The notes under the pieces were generated by a model. The model was not told the origin of the DNA. It saw nothing but the letters and a program-made list of their open reading frames with translations, and did no database searches. A DNA stretch of 11,182 nucleotides from a bacterium (GTDB lineage: Bacteria > Chlamydiota > Chlamydiia > Chlamydiales > SM23-39): NCBI GenBank assembly GCA_021818045.1, contig JAKAFF010000025.1, positions 1 through 11,182 of the forward strand, read 5' to 3'. Shown here piece by piece: positions 1-7,565 of this stretch. The position numbers and the translations under genes were made by a program. Position 1 is the stretch's first letter. Each line of letters starts with the position of its first letter.

Positions 1-609
1 TACCTTCTTTTCGGTGAGAAAATTGTATTGGGAGGCAACGATCTCTTCTTCAGCGGTTAACGAGAGCGCCCGAAGGGGGAGATTTTGGTTGAGGTGGGCG
101 ATTGCTTTATGGAGAAAATCGGCGGCGGGTTGCAGCTCTTTTTTGAGCTTTGCCTGCTTTTCAATGCGACTATACGCATTTTCGGCCATTTGTAAGTCGG
201 CTAAAACGAGTTCTAAGGTGATGACTTCGATGTCGTCGAGGGGATTGACGCGCCCTGCGACGTGGATCACATTGGGATCTTCAAAGCAGCGTACGACCAT
301 GATGATGGCATCTGTGTCTCGAATATGGGTGAGGAATTGATTGCCGAGCCCTTCTCCTTGCGATGCTCCTTTGACAAGGCCTGCAATGTCTACAAAACTG
401 ACAGTTGCTGGGATGATTTTTTTGCTTTGCGATTGCTTAGAAAGCGTTTCTAGACGAGGGTCTTGGAGGTGGACGATGCCAAGGTTTGGATCAATGGTGC
501 AAAAGGGGTAGTTTTCTGATGCGGCGTTGTTGCGGGTGAGTGCGTTAAATAGGGTGGATTTTCCGACGTTTGGGAGGCCTACGATGCCGCAAGAGAGGTT
601 GGTGGTCAT
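1..609 (-). CDS. ychF: Ribosome-binding ATPase/GTPase YchF (Obg family), C-terminus outside window
   Basis: This is the N-terminal 203 residues of YchF/EngD; the family is usually about 360 residues, so the rest lies off the left edge. The reading frame is open from the ATG (CAT at 607-609) to base 1. The Walker A/G1 loop GLPNVGKS is at residues 10-17. It is followed by the switch-I region with YPFCTIDPN near residues 34-42 and the G3 motif DIAGLVKGAS near residues 74-83. The G4 region and the TGS domain are beyond the window. Family knowledge: YchF is cytosolic, prefers ATP over GTP, binds ribosomes and is linked to translation and stress responses. The start overlaps the ribF stop by 4 bases (ATGA), and an AGGAAG ribosome-binding site lies just upstream at 613-618. 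It is the last visible gene of the operon. Identification is secure from the motifs; only the missing end is unknown. Confidence 0.96.
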   Translation of the reverse strand, partial: MTTNLSCGIVGLPNVGKSTLFNALTRNNAASENYPFCTIDPNLGIVHLQDPRLETLSKQSQSKKIIPATVSFVDIAGLVKGASQGEGLGNQFLTHIRDTDAIIMVVRCFEDPNVIHVAGRVNPLDDIEVITLELVLADLQMAENAYSRIEKQAKLKKELQPAADFLHKAIAHLNQNLPLRALSLTAEEEIVASQYNFLTEKKV

Positions 610-1091
610 GATCTTCCTAAAAGTTGAGTGACTAATGAGTGGTTTCCAGAGGCTTTGGCTTGGCGAATCGCTGTAGTAGAGACGAAGCGTCCGTCGATTT
701 GCAGTTTGGGAATGTATTCGACTGTCATGTTGCGAGAGAGTGCGTATTGACGGACGTGGTTTTCAGTGCCTTCTCGGTCTTTTCCAAATGCAGCACCTTG
801 GCCGAGCACGAGGTGTGCAAGATCGAATTGGTCGAGAAATTGGTCGAATGGAGTGGCGGCAAAGGCTTTTGTGAAGGGGACGACAATGAGCTCATCTGCA
901 AAGGTTTTGAGAAGCGCTAACTTCTCTTCAAGAGGTAAGAGGAGGTCGGGGCCGGGAGGAGCAAAAAGAGACAGAGGGTGATTGGAAAAAGTGAAAATTG
1001 TGGTGTGTGGATATTTTCGTAGGACGTTCAGGAGCGCTTGGTGCCCTAAATGCACTCCATCAAAAAAACCAATAGTGATTGCTGTCTTCAT
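606..1091 (-). CDS. ribF: FAD synthetase (FMN adenylyltransferase), single-domain RibF lacking the riboflavin kinase domain
   Basis: The 161-residue protein matches the N-terminal nucleotidyltransferase half of bacterial RibF, which normally has about 300 residues and makes both FMN and FAD. The nucleotide-binding motif GFFDGVHLGH is at residues 8-17. A flavin/ATP-loop region, LGQGAAFGKDREG, is at about 96-108; here the commoner GxDFxFG form is altered. The (S/T)TxIR motif is at 138-143. The protein stops at LLGRS, where full-length RibF continues from LGRP into the riboflavin kinase beta-barrel. The expected reaction is FMN + ATP to FAD + PPi in the cytosol. No kinase remnant follows, because the stop codon overlaps the ychF start by 4 bases. 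The start overlaps the truB stop by 4 bases and lacks a strong ribosome-binding site, so translation is probably coupled. The fold assignment is firm. Loss of FMN-forming activity is inferred from the missing domain. Confidence 0.88.
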   Translation of the reverse strand: MKTAITIGFFDGVHLGHQALLNVLRKYPHTTIFTFSNHPLSLFAPPGPDLLLPLEEKLALLKTFADELIVVPFTKAFAATPFDQFLDQFDLAHLVLGQGAAFGKDREGTENHVRQYALSRNMTVEYIPKLQIDGRFVSTTAIRQAKASGNHSLVTQLLGRS

Positions 1092-1765
1092 AAGCGCATC
1101 AAATGAGGAAAAGGATCAAAATCGGTCTGTTTTAGCGCGTCTTGCGGAATGCACTGCTCCAAAAGAAAAGGGCCTGAGCGGATGCGGGTGAGCTCAAAGA
1201 GATGGGCGCCGCAGCCTAAAGCTTGACCTATGTCGTGGGCTAAAGAGCGGATGTAAGTCCCTTTGCTACAAGAAACCTCGAGCTCGAGCATGGGGTATTG
1301 GTAGCAAGTGAGTTGGATTTGCACTTCTACAAGAACGGGTTGTCGTTCGATGGTAATCCCTTTGCGGGCAAGATCGTAGAGCTTTTTTCCTTGGACTTTT
1401 TTGGCAGAAAACATGGGGGGAAGTTGGGAGATTTTGCCCTGAAATGAGGCGAGGATTTGCTCGATTTCGCTCAAAAGAGGGACGGCCGTGGAGCGGAATG
1501 TGATTTGCCCTTCAATATCGTAAGTATCTGTTGCAATGCCTAGCTGCAGGGTGGCTCGATACTGTTTGTCGTGATTGAGAAATGTATTGGATTTGCGGGT
1601 GTAGTCTTGTCCCACCAGCATGACCATCACACCTGTTGCAAAAGGGTCCAGCGTGCCCGCATGGCCAATTTTTTCTATCCGGGTGAGCCTTCGCAATAGG
1701 GATACAAGATAAAAGGAGGTGGATCCCGATGCTTTGTCGATAAGGAGAATTCCGCTACGATTCAC
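1088..1765 (-). CDS. truB: tRNA pseudouridine(55) synthase TruB
   Basis: TruB isomerises U55 in the T-arm of tRNAs to pseudouridine and also acts as a tRNA chaperone in the cytosol. The opening GILLIDKASGSTS is the typical TruB start region. The catalytic motif GHAGTLDPFATGV carries the nucleophile Asp at about residue 40 from the GTG start used here (47 from an upstream TTG). Later come LPPMFSAKKVQGKKLYDLARKG and the conserved CSKGTYIRSLAHDIG region, both matching the family. Length is about 225 residues. This is short for TruB because there is little after the catalytic domain and no clear PUA domain; the chlamydial TruB I recall is similar. GTG at 1765 starts five codons before GILLIDK and overlaps rbfA by 11 bases. 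TTG at 1786 is an in-frame alternative giving 232 residues. Neither has a convincing ribosome-binding site, so the start is uncertain. The stop overlaps the ribF ATG. Confidence 0.95.
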   Translation of the reverse strand: MNRSGILLIDKASGSTSFYLVSLLRRLTRIEKIGHAGTLDPFATGVMVMLVGQDYTRKSNTFLNHDKQYRATLQLGIATDTYDIEGQITFRSTAVPLLSEIEQILASFQGKISQLPPMFSAKKVQGKKLYDLARKGITIERQPVLVEVQIQLTCYQYPMLELEVSCSKGTYIRSLAHDIGQALGCGAHLFELTRIRSGPFLLEQCIPQDALKQTDFDPFPHLMRL

Positions 1766-2120
1766 GGCTGCGACGCTCTTTTTCAATATCGCTCATGATC
1801 TTCTCAATCCGCATGTGCTCATCTAGGGAGGTGTCGAGCCGAAAGGTGAGCTCTGGAAAATGGCGCAAATTGGCAAGTTTTGAGGCGTGCACTGCAATGA
1901 ACCCTGCAGCCGAGTTGAGCGCTGCAATGATTTGATTTTTCTCGGCGTCGCTTGCAATGAGGCTGACAAACACTTTTGCATGGTGCAAATCGGCTGATGT
2001 GTCCACATTTGTCACGGATACAAAGGTTGTGACATGAGGGTTCCGAACCTCTTTTTGGATCACCTCAAAGATCACCTCTTTTAAAAGGGAATTTACACGA
2101 GCCAGCCTGTTTGTCTTCAT
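1755..2120 (-). CDS. rbfA: 30S ribosome-binding factor RbfA
   Basis: RbfA is a small KH-like protein that binds the 30S subunit and helps late 16S rRNA maturation and cold adaptation. This version has 121 residues, a normal length. It opens with NRLARVNSLLKEVI, the usual first helix. The interrupted KH signature SAAGFI lies at residues 70-75, followed by LRHFPELTFRLDTSLDE at 85-101, the C-terminal strand-helix typical of the family. The tail ERRSRES is basic. The frame is open for 30 more codons upstream, but these only re-read the end of infB, and homology begins at this ATG. The ATG overlaps the infB stop by one base (TAATG), which suggests reinitiation. A GGAG lies about 11 bases upstream. 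Confidence 0.94.
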   Translation of the reverse strand: MKTNRLARVNSLLKEVIFEVIQKEVRNPHVTTFVSVTNVDTSADLHHAKVFVSLIASDAEKNQIIAALNSAAGFIAVHASKLANLRHFPELTFRLDTSLDEHMRIEKIMSDIEKERRSRES

Positions 2121-4540
2121 TAGAGATCTTGCTCCAGATAGGTCACTTCGTAGGCTTGGATGATATCTCCCTCTTTGATGTCGGTTTGTCCATCGAGGAG
2201 AATACCGCATTCGATCCCTTTTTGCACCTCTCTGACGTCCTCTTTCACTCTTTTCAGCGAGGCGATTTTCCCTTTCCAGATGACTTCATTGCCGCGTATT
2301 TGGCGAACGAGATGCTGGCGTTTGATCGTCCCTTCTGTGACTTGGCAGCCGGCAATGATGCCCAGCTGAGAGGATTTAAAGACGGCCTTGACAAAAGCTG
2401 CTCCCGTATCGTTTTCTTGCGGCAATTTGTCTAAAAGTTGCCGCATCCGATTCTTTACCTCATCGATGAGGTGATAGATGACGTCTTGAGTGTATACAGG
2501 GACGCTTTTTTGTTTGATCAGGGCTTCTGCATGGCTCTCTACACTTGTATGAAAACCGACAACAGTGGCCTTAGATGCAGCAGCGAGGGCAATATCGGAT
2601 TCGGAAATTTCTCCTACATCGGCATTGACGATCTCTAGGCGTACCTTTTTCGAGGCGATTTTCATGAGAGAGTTTTTGAGCGCCTCTAAAGATCCTTGTA
2701 CGTCAGCACGCAGGATGAGGGGGAGGATTTTCATCTCACCGCTCTCTTTTTTCGCCATCATTTTTTCAAGGCCTGCAAGCTTTGGTTTAGAAGCAAGATC
2801 GCGCTGCAATCCTTCGGCGCGTGCAGCGGCCAGCTCTTTGGCCTCTTTTTCATTTTTCACGACGATGAATTCGTGGCCCGCCAGTGCAAGTTCGGAAAGG
2901 CCTGTAATTTTAACCGGGGTGGAGGGGCCTGCAAGTTCGACGGATCTACCCAAATCATCTTGCATTGTTTTAATGCGGCCTGAATAGGGGCCAAACACAA
3001 TGGCATCTCCCTTTTTCAAAGTCCCGTTTTGTACAAGCACGGTTGCGACGGCGCCAAGACCTTTATGCATTTCAGATTCTAAGACTGTGCCGCGAGCGCG
3101 CGCTTCTTTATTGGCCCGCAGCTCCAAAATCTCTGCTTGCAAGGCGATCATCTCGAGTAATTCGACAACTCCTTGTCCCGTTGTAGCCGAGCAGTTGACG
3201 GTGATTGTCGTGCCACCCCATGCTTCGGGCAATAGCTCGCGATCGGCCAATTCTCTATACACTTTTTGGGCATCAAAATTGGGTTTGTCGCATTTGTTGA
3301 GAGCGACCAAGATGGGCACTTTTGCCTCTTGTGCTTGGCGGATAGCTTCATCTGTTTGGGCGCGCATCCCTTCATCTCCCGCAACGACGAGAATCACAAT
3401 GTCCGTCACGTTGGCCCCGCGCGATCTCATCTCTGAAAAGGCTTCGTGGCCCGGGGTGTCGAGAATCGCCACATCTCCGGCATTTGTATGCACTTTAAAG
3501 GCGCCAATGTGTTGGGTAATGGCCCCCGCTTCTCCTGCGACGCGGTTGGACTTGCGGATCGCGTCGATGAGGCTTGTTTTGCCGTGGTCGACGTGTCCCA
3601 TGAACGTAACGACAGGGGAGCGCAAGACGAGCTGATCCAGGGAGGTCTCTTCTACTTCTTGACGGATCGTCTTGTCCGTAATGCGCAGGCGCTCTTGTTC
3701 AGAGGTGTCGATGCGGATATCACATCCAAACTCGTGTCCTAAAAGCTGCACGGTCGTCTCATCATCTAGGTAGTCATTGAGTGTGAGTGTCAAGCCACTC
3801 ATGAGGAGTTTTGCAATGAGCTGAGATGCTTTGAGCTTCATGTCTTGCGCTAAATCTTTGATAGTGACCGGTAGACGGACTGTCAGCTCTTTGGGACGGA
3901 TCACCTCTTCTTGGACGCTTCTGCGCGGCTTAAACGAGCGCCTTTTTCTCCAGGCTTCGTTATCCACATCTCGCAATCCTTGCCGGTCTCGCGAATCGAA
4001 ACGCAGCTCCTCTTTTTTCTTGCCGAGTTTAAGCTCTTTGGGAGGCTCTTTTCTGGCGAGGGGTGGAGTGGTAGGATGGGGAGCTGGGGATGGGGCGGCA
4101 GGTTTGCTTTCCACAGTCCGCGGAGGTTCTGCAGGTTGCTCTACAGCGGTGGGTGGTGGGGTGACGGCCTGAGGCGCCTTTTCTTCCGGAAGGGGGGCCG
4201 CTGATTCGGAAGCCTCTTCTTCTGTTGTAGAAGGTGAGGCTATTGCCGCTTTGGTCTCTTCATCGGTCTCTTTGATCAGGCGGGTCCGTTTCTTTTTGGG
4301 AAGTTCTGGAACCTCTTTTTCTTTGGCTTTTGATGCAAGGGTCTTTTCAGCTTGTTTTAAAGCAGATGAGATCATCGCATCTTCTTTTAGACGAGTCAGC
4401 TTTTTTTTGGGCTCAGCCTCTGTCGCTGGAGTCTCTTTTGCCACAGACTCTGGTTGTGCAGCGTCCGTGGACTCCTTTTTGACCTTAAAAGCCTCAGCTA
4501 GCTGAGTATTTTTAATATTTAACTTCAGATGCTTACCCAA
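2120..4540 (-). CDS. infB: Translation initiation factor IF-2
   Basis: IF-2 is the GTPase that places initiator fMet-tRNA on the 30S subunit and promotes subunit joining. The 806-residue protein starts with a short basic segment. A long Glu/Ala/Pro/Lys-rich, probably disordered linker follows (about residues 22-175), then a basic stretch with RKRRSFKPRR near 198-207. The IF2N-like domain lies around 222-285. The G domain shows GHVDHGKTS (315-323), GAITQHIGA (339-347), DTPGHE (361-366), NKCD (415-418) and SATTG (451-455). Domains II-IV follow, ending in the EGDIIQAYEV strand seen in IF-2. The start is a TTG, with AAGGG seven bases upstream and only a 3-base gap after nusA. Protein N-terminal residues MGKHLKLNIKN resemble the chlamydial start as I recall it. 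The GTPase motifs look intact. Confidence 0.97.
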   Translation of the reverse strand: MGKHLKLNIKNTQLAEAFKVKKESTDAAQPESVAKETPATEAEPKKKLTRLKEDAMISSALKQAEKTLASKAKEKEVPELPKKKRTRLIKETDEETKAAIASPSTTEEEASESAAPLPEEKAPQAVTPPPTAVEQPAEPPRTVESKPAAPSPAPHPTTPPLARKEPPKELKLGKKKEELRFDSRDRQGLRDVDNEAWRKRRSFKPRRSVQEEVIRPKELTVRLPVTIKDLAQDMKLKASQLIAKLLMSGLTLTLNDYLDDETTVQLLGHEFGCDIRIDTSEQERLRITDKTIRQEVEETSLDQLVLRSPVVTFMGHVDHGKTSLIDAIRKSNRVAGEAGAITQHIGAFKVHTNAGDVAILDTPGHEAFSEMRSRGANVTDIVILVVAGDEGMRAQTDEAIRQAQEAKVPILVALNKCDKPNFDAQKVYRELADRELLPEAWGGTTITVNCSATTGQGVVELLEMIALQAEILELRANKEARARGTVLESEMHKGLGAVATVLVQNGTLKKGDAIVFGPYSGRIKTMQDDLGRSVELAGPSTPVKITGLSELALAGHEFIVVKNEKEAKELAAARAEGLQRDLASKPKLAGLEKMMAKKESGEMKILPLILRADVQGSLEALKNSLMKIASKKVRLEIVNADVGEISESDIALAAASKATVVGFHTSVESHAEALIKQKSVPVYTQDVIYHLIDEVKNRMRQLLDKLPQENDTGAAFVKAVFKSSQLGIIAGCQVTEGTIKRQHLVRQIRGNEVIWKGKIASLKRVKEDVREVQKGIECGILLDGQTDIKEGDIIQAYEVTYLEQDL

Positions 4541-4543
4541 AGA

Positions 4544-5815
4544 TTAACCCTTTTTATTGCGCGTTTGATCTAAAATTTTAGCGGCCAGATCGTAATAGTT
4601 GGCTCCAGGGACCTCTGTAATGGCAGTAGGAGCTGCTTGGGCCACTTTACGCAGCGTATCAAATCCTGCACTAATCAAACTTTCGTTGATGAGACTGCTT
4701 ACACCTTCGATCTTCAATTTTTCATCCAAAGCGGGCTCTGGAGATTCACCGAGTTCTGCCATTTGGATCGTCAACAGTTTTTGGTACTCGCTGAGCTTTT
4801 GCACATCGATCTCTTTTGCAAGCATTTGGCCGATGAGGCGAGCATTCATCCCTTTTTTCCCAATGACTGTAGGATAGTCCTCATCGAGCACAACCATCCA
4901 GAAGCGATCGTTGTATTCTTTGAGTTTTTTCACTTCAGCTGGGGCAAGAAGATTTTGGAGGAGTTGGATCGGATCCTCATTAAAGGGGACTACGTCGATC
5001 TTTTCATTGTTGAGCTCTCGGATAATATTCTTGATCCGAGTCCCTCGGACTCCAACGCAGGTGCCCACCGGATCCACTTTTGGATCGAAGGAGCGGACTG
5101 CGAGTTTTGTTCTGTACCCTGGGTCTCTGACGATTTTTTCGATGACCACAGTTTTGTCGTGCAGTTCTGGAACTTCTTGAATGAAGAGCTGCTCGACGAA
5201 TTCGGGGTGGCTGCGAGTTAAAATCACTTCCGCACCGCCGATATCCGTATCTTGCACTTCTAACAAGAGGGCTTGCACTTTTTCGCCGACATTATAGCGT
5301 TCGAGCCTTGGGTAGTTGCGCTCAGGCAAGATCGCTTCTACTTTTCCAAGGTCGACGACGATGGTTCTACCGCGGATAAAGCGTTTGATCGTTCCTGAAA
5401 TGAGCTCTCCCACGCGATGGCGATACTCTTCATAAATGACATCGCGCTCCGCCCCTTTGAGTTTTTGCGTAATGACTTGGCGCGCCGCTTGTGCAGCGAT
5501 GCGGCCAAAGTCTTGAGGCGTGATCGCGATTTCCAACCATTGGCCGACTTGGCACTCCGGTTCCATCGTACGCGCCTCCTCTAAAGAGATCTCTTCGGAG
5601 GCGTTTTCGACTTTATCTACGATTTTTTTCTGAGTGAACACTTCGATTTCACCCGTTTTCGGATGAATTTCCACGCTCACTTTTTCTCCGAGACCCTTCA
5701 CGCTTTTACGGGCCGCTGCGCGCAACGAATCGGAAATCGCATTGATGACGATCTCGCGCTTGATCCCTTTTTCACGTTCCAGATATTCAAAAATAGCGAT
5801 GAGGTCTTTATTCAT
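4544..5815 (-). CDS. nusA: Transcription termination/antitermination factor NusA
   Basis: NusA binds RNA polymerase and nascent RNA and modulates pausing, termination and antitermination. The 423 residues contain the polymerase-binding N-terminal domain (1 to about 130, with FGRIAAQAARQVI at 103-115). An S1 domain follows at about 135-200. KH1 lies near 230-295 and includes DPVGTCVGVRGTR at 248-260 and NEKIDVVPF. KH2 lies near 305-350 with IGKKG at 318-322. A C-terminal helix-hairpin-helix-like stretch around 368-415 is consistent with a single short acidic-repeat-type domain. Escherichia coli NusA has two and is about 70 residues longer. The start ATG overlaps the rpsA stop by 8 bases, with GAGG nine bases upstream. 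The usual upstream partner rimP is not here; rpsA occupies that place. Confidence 0.97.
   Translation of the reverse strand: MNKDLIAIFEYLEREKGIKREIVINAISDSLRAAARKSVKGLGEKVSVEIHPKTGEIEVFTQKKIVDKVENASEEISLEEARTMEPECQVGQWLEIAITPQDFGRIAAQAARQVITQKLKGAERDVIYEEYRHRVGELISGTIKRFIRGRTIVVDLGKVEAILPERNYPRLERYNVGEKVQALLLEVQDTDIGGAEVILTRSHPEFVEQLFIQEVPELHDKTVVIEKIVRDPGYRTKLAVRSFDPKVDPVGTCVGVRGTRIKNIIRELNNEKIDVVPFNEDPIQLLQNLLAPAEVKKLKEYNDRFWMVVLDEDYPTVIGKKGMNARLIGQMLAKEIDVQKLSEYQKLLTIQMAELGESPEPALDEKLKIEGVSSLINESLISAGFDTLRKVAQAAPTAITEVPGANYYDLAAKILDQTRNKKG
4548..4552 (-). promoter_or_regulatory. Ribosome-binding site supporting the infB TTG start
   Basis: AAGGG on the minus strand lies seven bases before the TTG codon at 4538-4540, inside the last codons of nusA. 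The spacing is ideal, and no in-frame ATG or GTG lies near the conserved N-terminus, so this site decides the start of infB. Confidence 0.6.
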
Positions 5816-7565
5816 CCATCATATCCTCGTCTTCATGCGAAGACTTCTTTTTCTTCTTTTTTGCTTTGGGAGCCACGACGATATCGTCGCGATTGTGTTG
5901 GTTCTTTTCGATCAGGTAATCTTTGATCGACAGAGCGATTTTTTTATGCTCTGGATCGAGCTTGATCACTTTTGCTGTGACATCGTCCCCTTTTTGGATG
6001 ACATCTTCTACTTTTGCAAAAGGCTGATCGGAGAGCTCAGTCACGTGAATGAGCGCTTCAATCCCGTTGTCCAGTTGCACAAAGGCTCCAAACGCGGTTG
6101 TTTTGGTGACAGTTCCGTGCACGAGGGTGCCGACAGGAAGCGATCTTTCGATGGTTTCCCAAGGGTTAGAGCTGAGCTGCTTGACGCCGAGAGTGATTTT
6201 TTTGCTCTCTTTATCTACAGACAAGATGATAGCTTCTACTTTGTCCCCTTTTTTCAACACCTCTGATGGGTGAGACACTTTTTTAATCCAGCTCAAATCA
6301 GAGATGTGGATCAATCCATCGACTCCTGGCTCCAACTCGACAAATGCGCCATAGTTGGTCAGGTTGCGAATCTCTGCCATCACGCTGCTGCCTACAGGGT
6401 ATTTGCTTTCCACATCTTCCCAAGGATTGCGCTCGGTTTGTTTGATGCCAAGAGAGATTTTCCCTTCGTCTTTTTGTACAGAAAGGACGATGGCTTCCAC
6501 TTCGTCGCCAACGTGAACCATTTCGCTTGGCTCAGTAATGTTTTTGGTCCAAGACATTTCGGAGACGTGGATCAATCCTTCGATGCCCTCTTCGATTTCG
6601 ATAAAGGCGCCGTAGGATACGAGGTTGACAATCTTGCCGCGAACGCGAGTTCCGGGAGGATAGCGCTTTTCGATCTCTTCCCAAGGATTTTCTTCTTTTT
6701 GCTTGAGGCCTAAAGCGACGCGCCCTTTTTCTCGATCGACGTGGAGAATGACCACTTCCAGCTCTTGCCCCATGTGGACGAGTTCTGAGGGGTGCTTAAT
6801 GCGCTTCCAGGTCATGTCGGTGATGTGGAGCAAGCCGTCGATGCCATCTAGATCGAGGAAGACTCCAAAGTCAGTGATGTTTTTCACTACGCCCTTGCGA
6901 ATCGCTCCCTCTTGGATGTTCTCGAGTAATTCTGCTTTTTTGACGACCCTCTCCTCTTCGAGAAGCTCTCGGCGCGATACGACGATGTTTTTGCGCTCGA
7001 TATTGATTTTCAGGATCTTAAAGTCGTATGTTTTGCCAACGAAATCATCCAAATTTTTAATGCGTTTATTGTCAATTTGGGATCCTGGCAAGAACGCCTC
7101 CATGCCGATGTCGACCATGAGACCGCCTTTGACTTTACGCAGGACTTTTCCTTTGACAATAGAGCCCTCTTTGCAGTGGTTGACGATGTGCTCCCATTGG
7201 CGGAATTTGCGTGCTTTTTCCTTGGAAAGGACGATTTGACCATCATCACCTTCAGCTGCGTCTAGATAGACCTCGGTTTCTCCACCTAGGTTAAGTTCTT
7301 CGGGTTCGGTGAATTCGGCGATGGGGACCAGACCTTCTGATTTCAGGCCCACGTCGATGACGACATAGTCTTTAGAGATTTCGACGATACGCCCTTTCAG
7401 GATCTCTCCGACATTGAGCAGAGAAAGGGTAGTTTCTTCAGTAGATTTTTCTTTGCCGCCGCAAAGAAGATCGCGAAATTGACGGGCTTCGTGTTCTTGG
7501 AAGTCGACATCATCTAGAACATTGCTGCTATTCCAATCGTGGGTGGTGGGGTTTTTTGAAGGCAT
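5808..7565 (-). CDS. rpsA: 30S ribosomal protein S1
   Basis: S1 binds mRNA on the 30S subunit and unfolds or captures leaders for initiation. The 585-residue protein has six S1 repeats, at roughly 52-116, 134-199, 219-288, 305-374, 391-461 and 478-548. The repeats carry motifs such as VDIGMEAFLPGSQID (151-165), DFGVFLDLDGIDGLLH (232-247), YGAFIEIEEGIEGLIH (318-333) and FGAFVQLDNGIEALIH (492-507). A short acidic N-terminus precedes them. The C-terminal tail carries six consecutive lysines (about 569-574) and then an acidic end. It is the first gene of the minus-strand operon, facing a 223-base divergent intergenic region. An AGGAG ribosome-binding site lies 13 bases before the ATG, longer than normal. 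Sequence and operon position match chlamydial rpsA as I remember it. Confidence 0.97.
   Translation of the reverse strand: MPSKNPTTHDWNSSNVLDDVDFQEHEARQFRDLLCGGKEKSTEETTLSLLNVGEILKGRIVEISKDYVVIDVGLKSEGLVPIAEFTEPEELNLGGETEVYLDAAEGDDGQIVLSKEKARKFRQWEHIVNHCKEGSIVKGKVLRKVKGGLMVDIGMEAFLPGSQIDNKRIKNLDDFVGKTYDFKILKINIERKNIVVSRRELLEEERVVKKAELLENIQEGAIRKGVVKNITDFGVFLDLDGIDGLLHITDMTWKRIKHPSELVHMGQELEVVILHVDREKGRVALGLKQKEENPWEEIEKRYPPGTRVRGKIVNLVSYGAFIEIEEGIEGLIHVSEMSWTKNITEPSEMVHVGDEVEAIVLSVQKDEGKISLGIKQTERNPWEDVESKYPVGSSVMAEIRNLTNYGAFVELEPGVDGLIHISDLSWIKKVSHPSEVLKKGDKVEAIILSVDKESKKITLGVKQLSSNPWETIERSLPVGTLVHGTVTKTTAFGAFVQLDNGIEALIHVTELSDQPFAKVEDVIQKGDDVTAKVIKLDPEHKKIALSIKDYLIEKNQHNRDDIVVAPKAKKKKKKSSHEDEDMMDE

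Noticed and set aside
2121..2210. N-terminal extension of rbfA by 30 codons
   Set aside because: The extension is infB sequence read out of frame; RbfA homology begins at the ATG overlapping the infB stop.
3000..3635. 211-codon open frame on the plus strand opposite infB
   Set aside because: It lies entirely antisense to the conserved IF-2 G domain, has no recognisable protein character and no ribosome-binding site. It is a shadow of codon bias.
5742..6266. 174-codon open frame on the plus strand opposite nusA and rpsA
   Set aside because: Antisense to two strongly conserved genes; composition reflects the reverse complement of S1 repeats.
6703..7239. 178-codon plus-strand frame opposite rpsA
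   Set aside because: Ser/Arg/Met-rich shadow of S1 coding sequence with no independent support.
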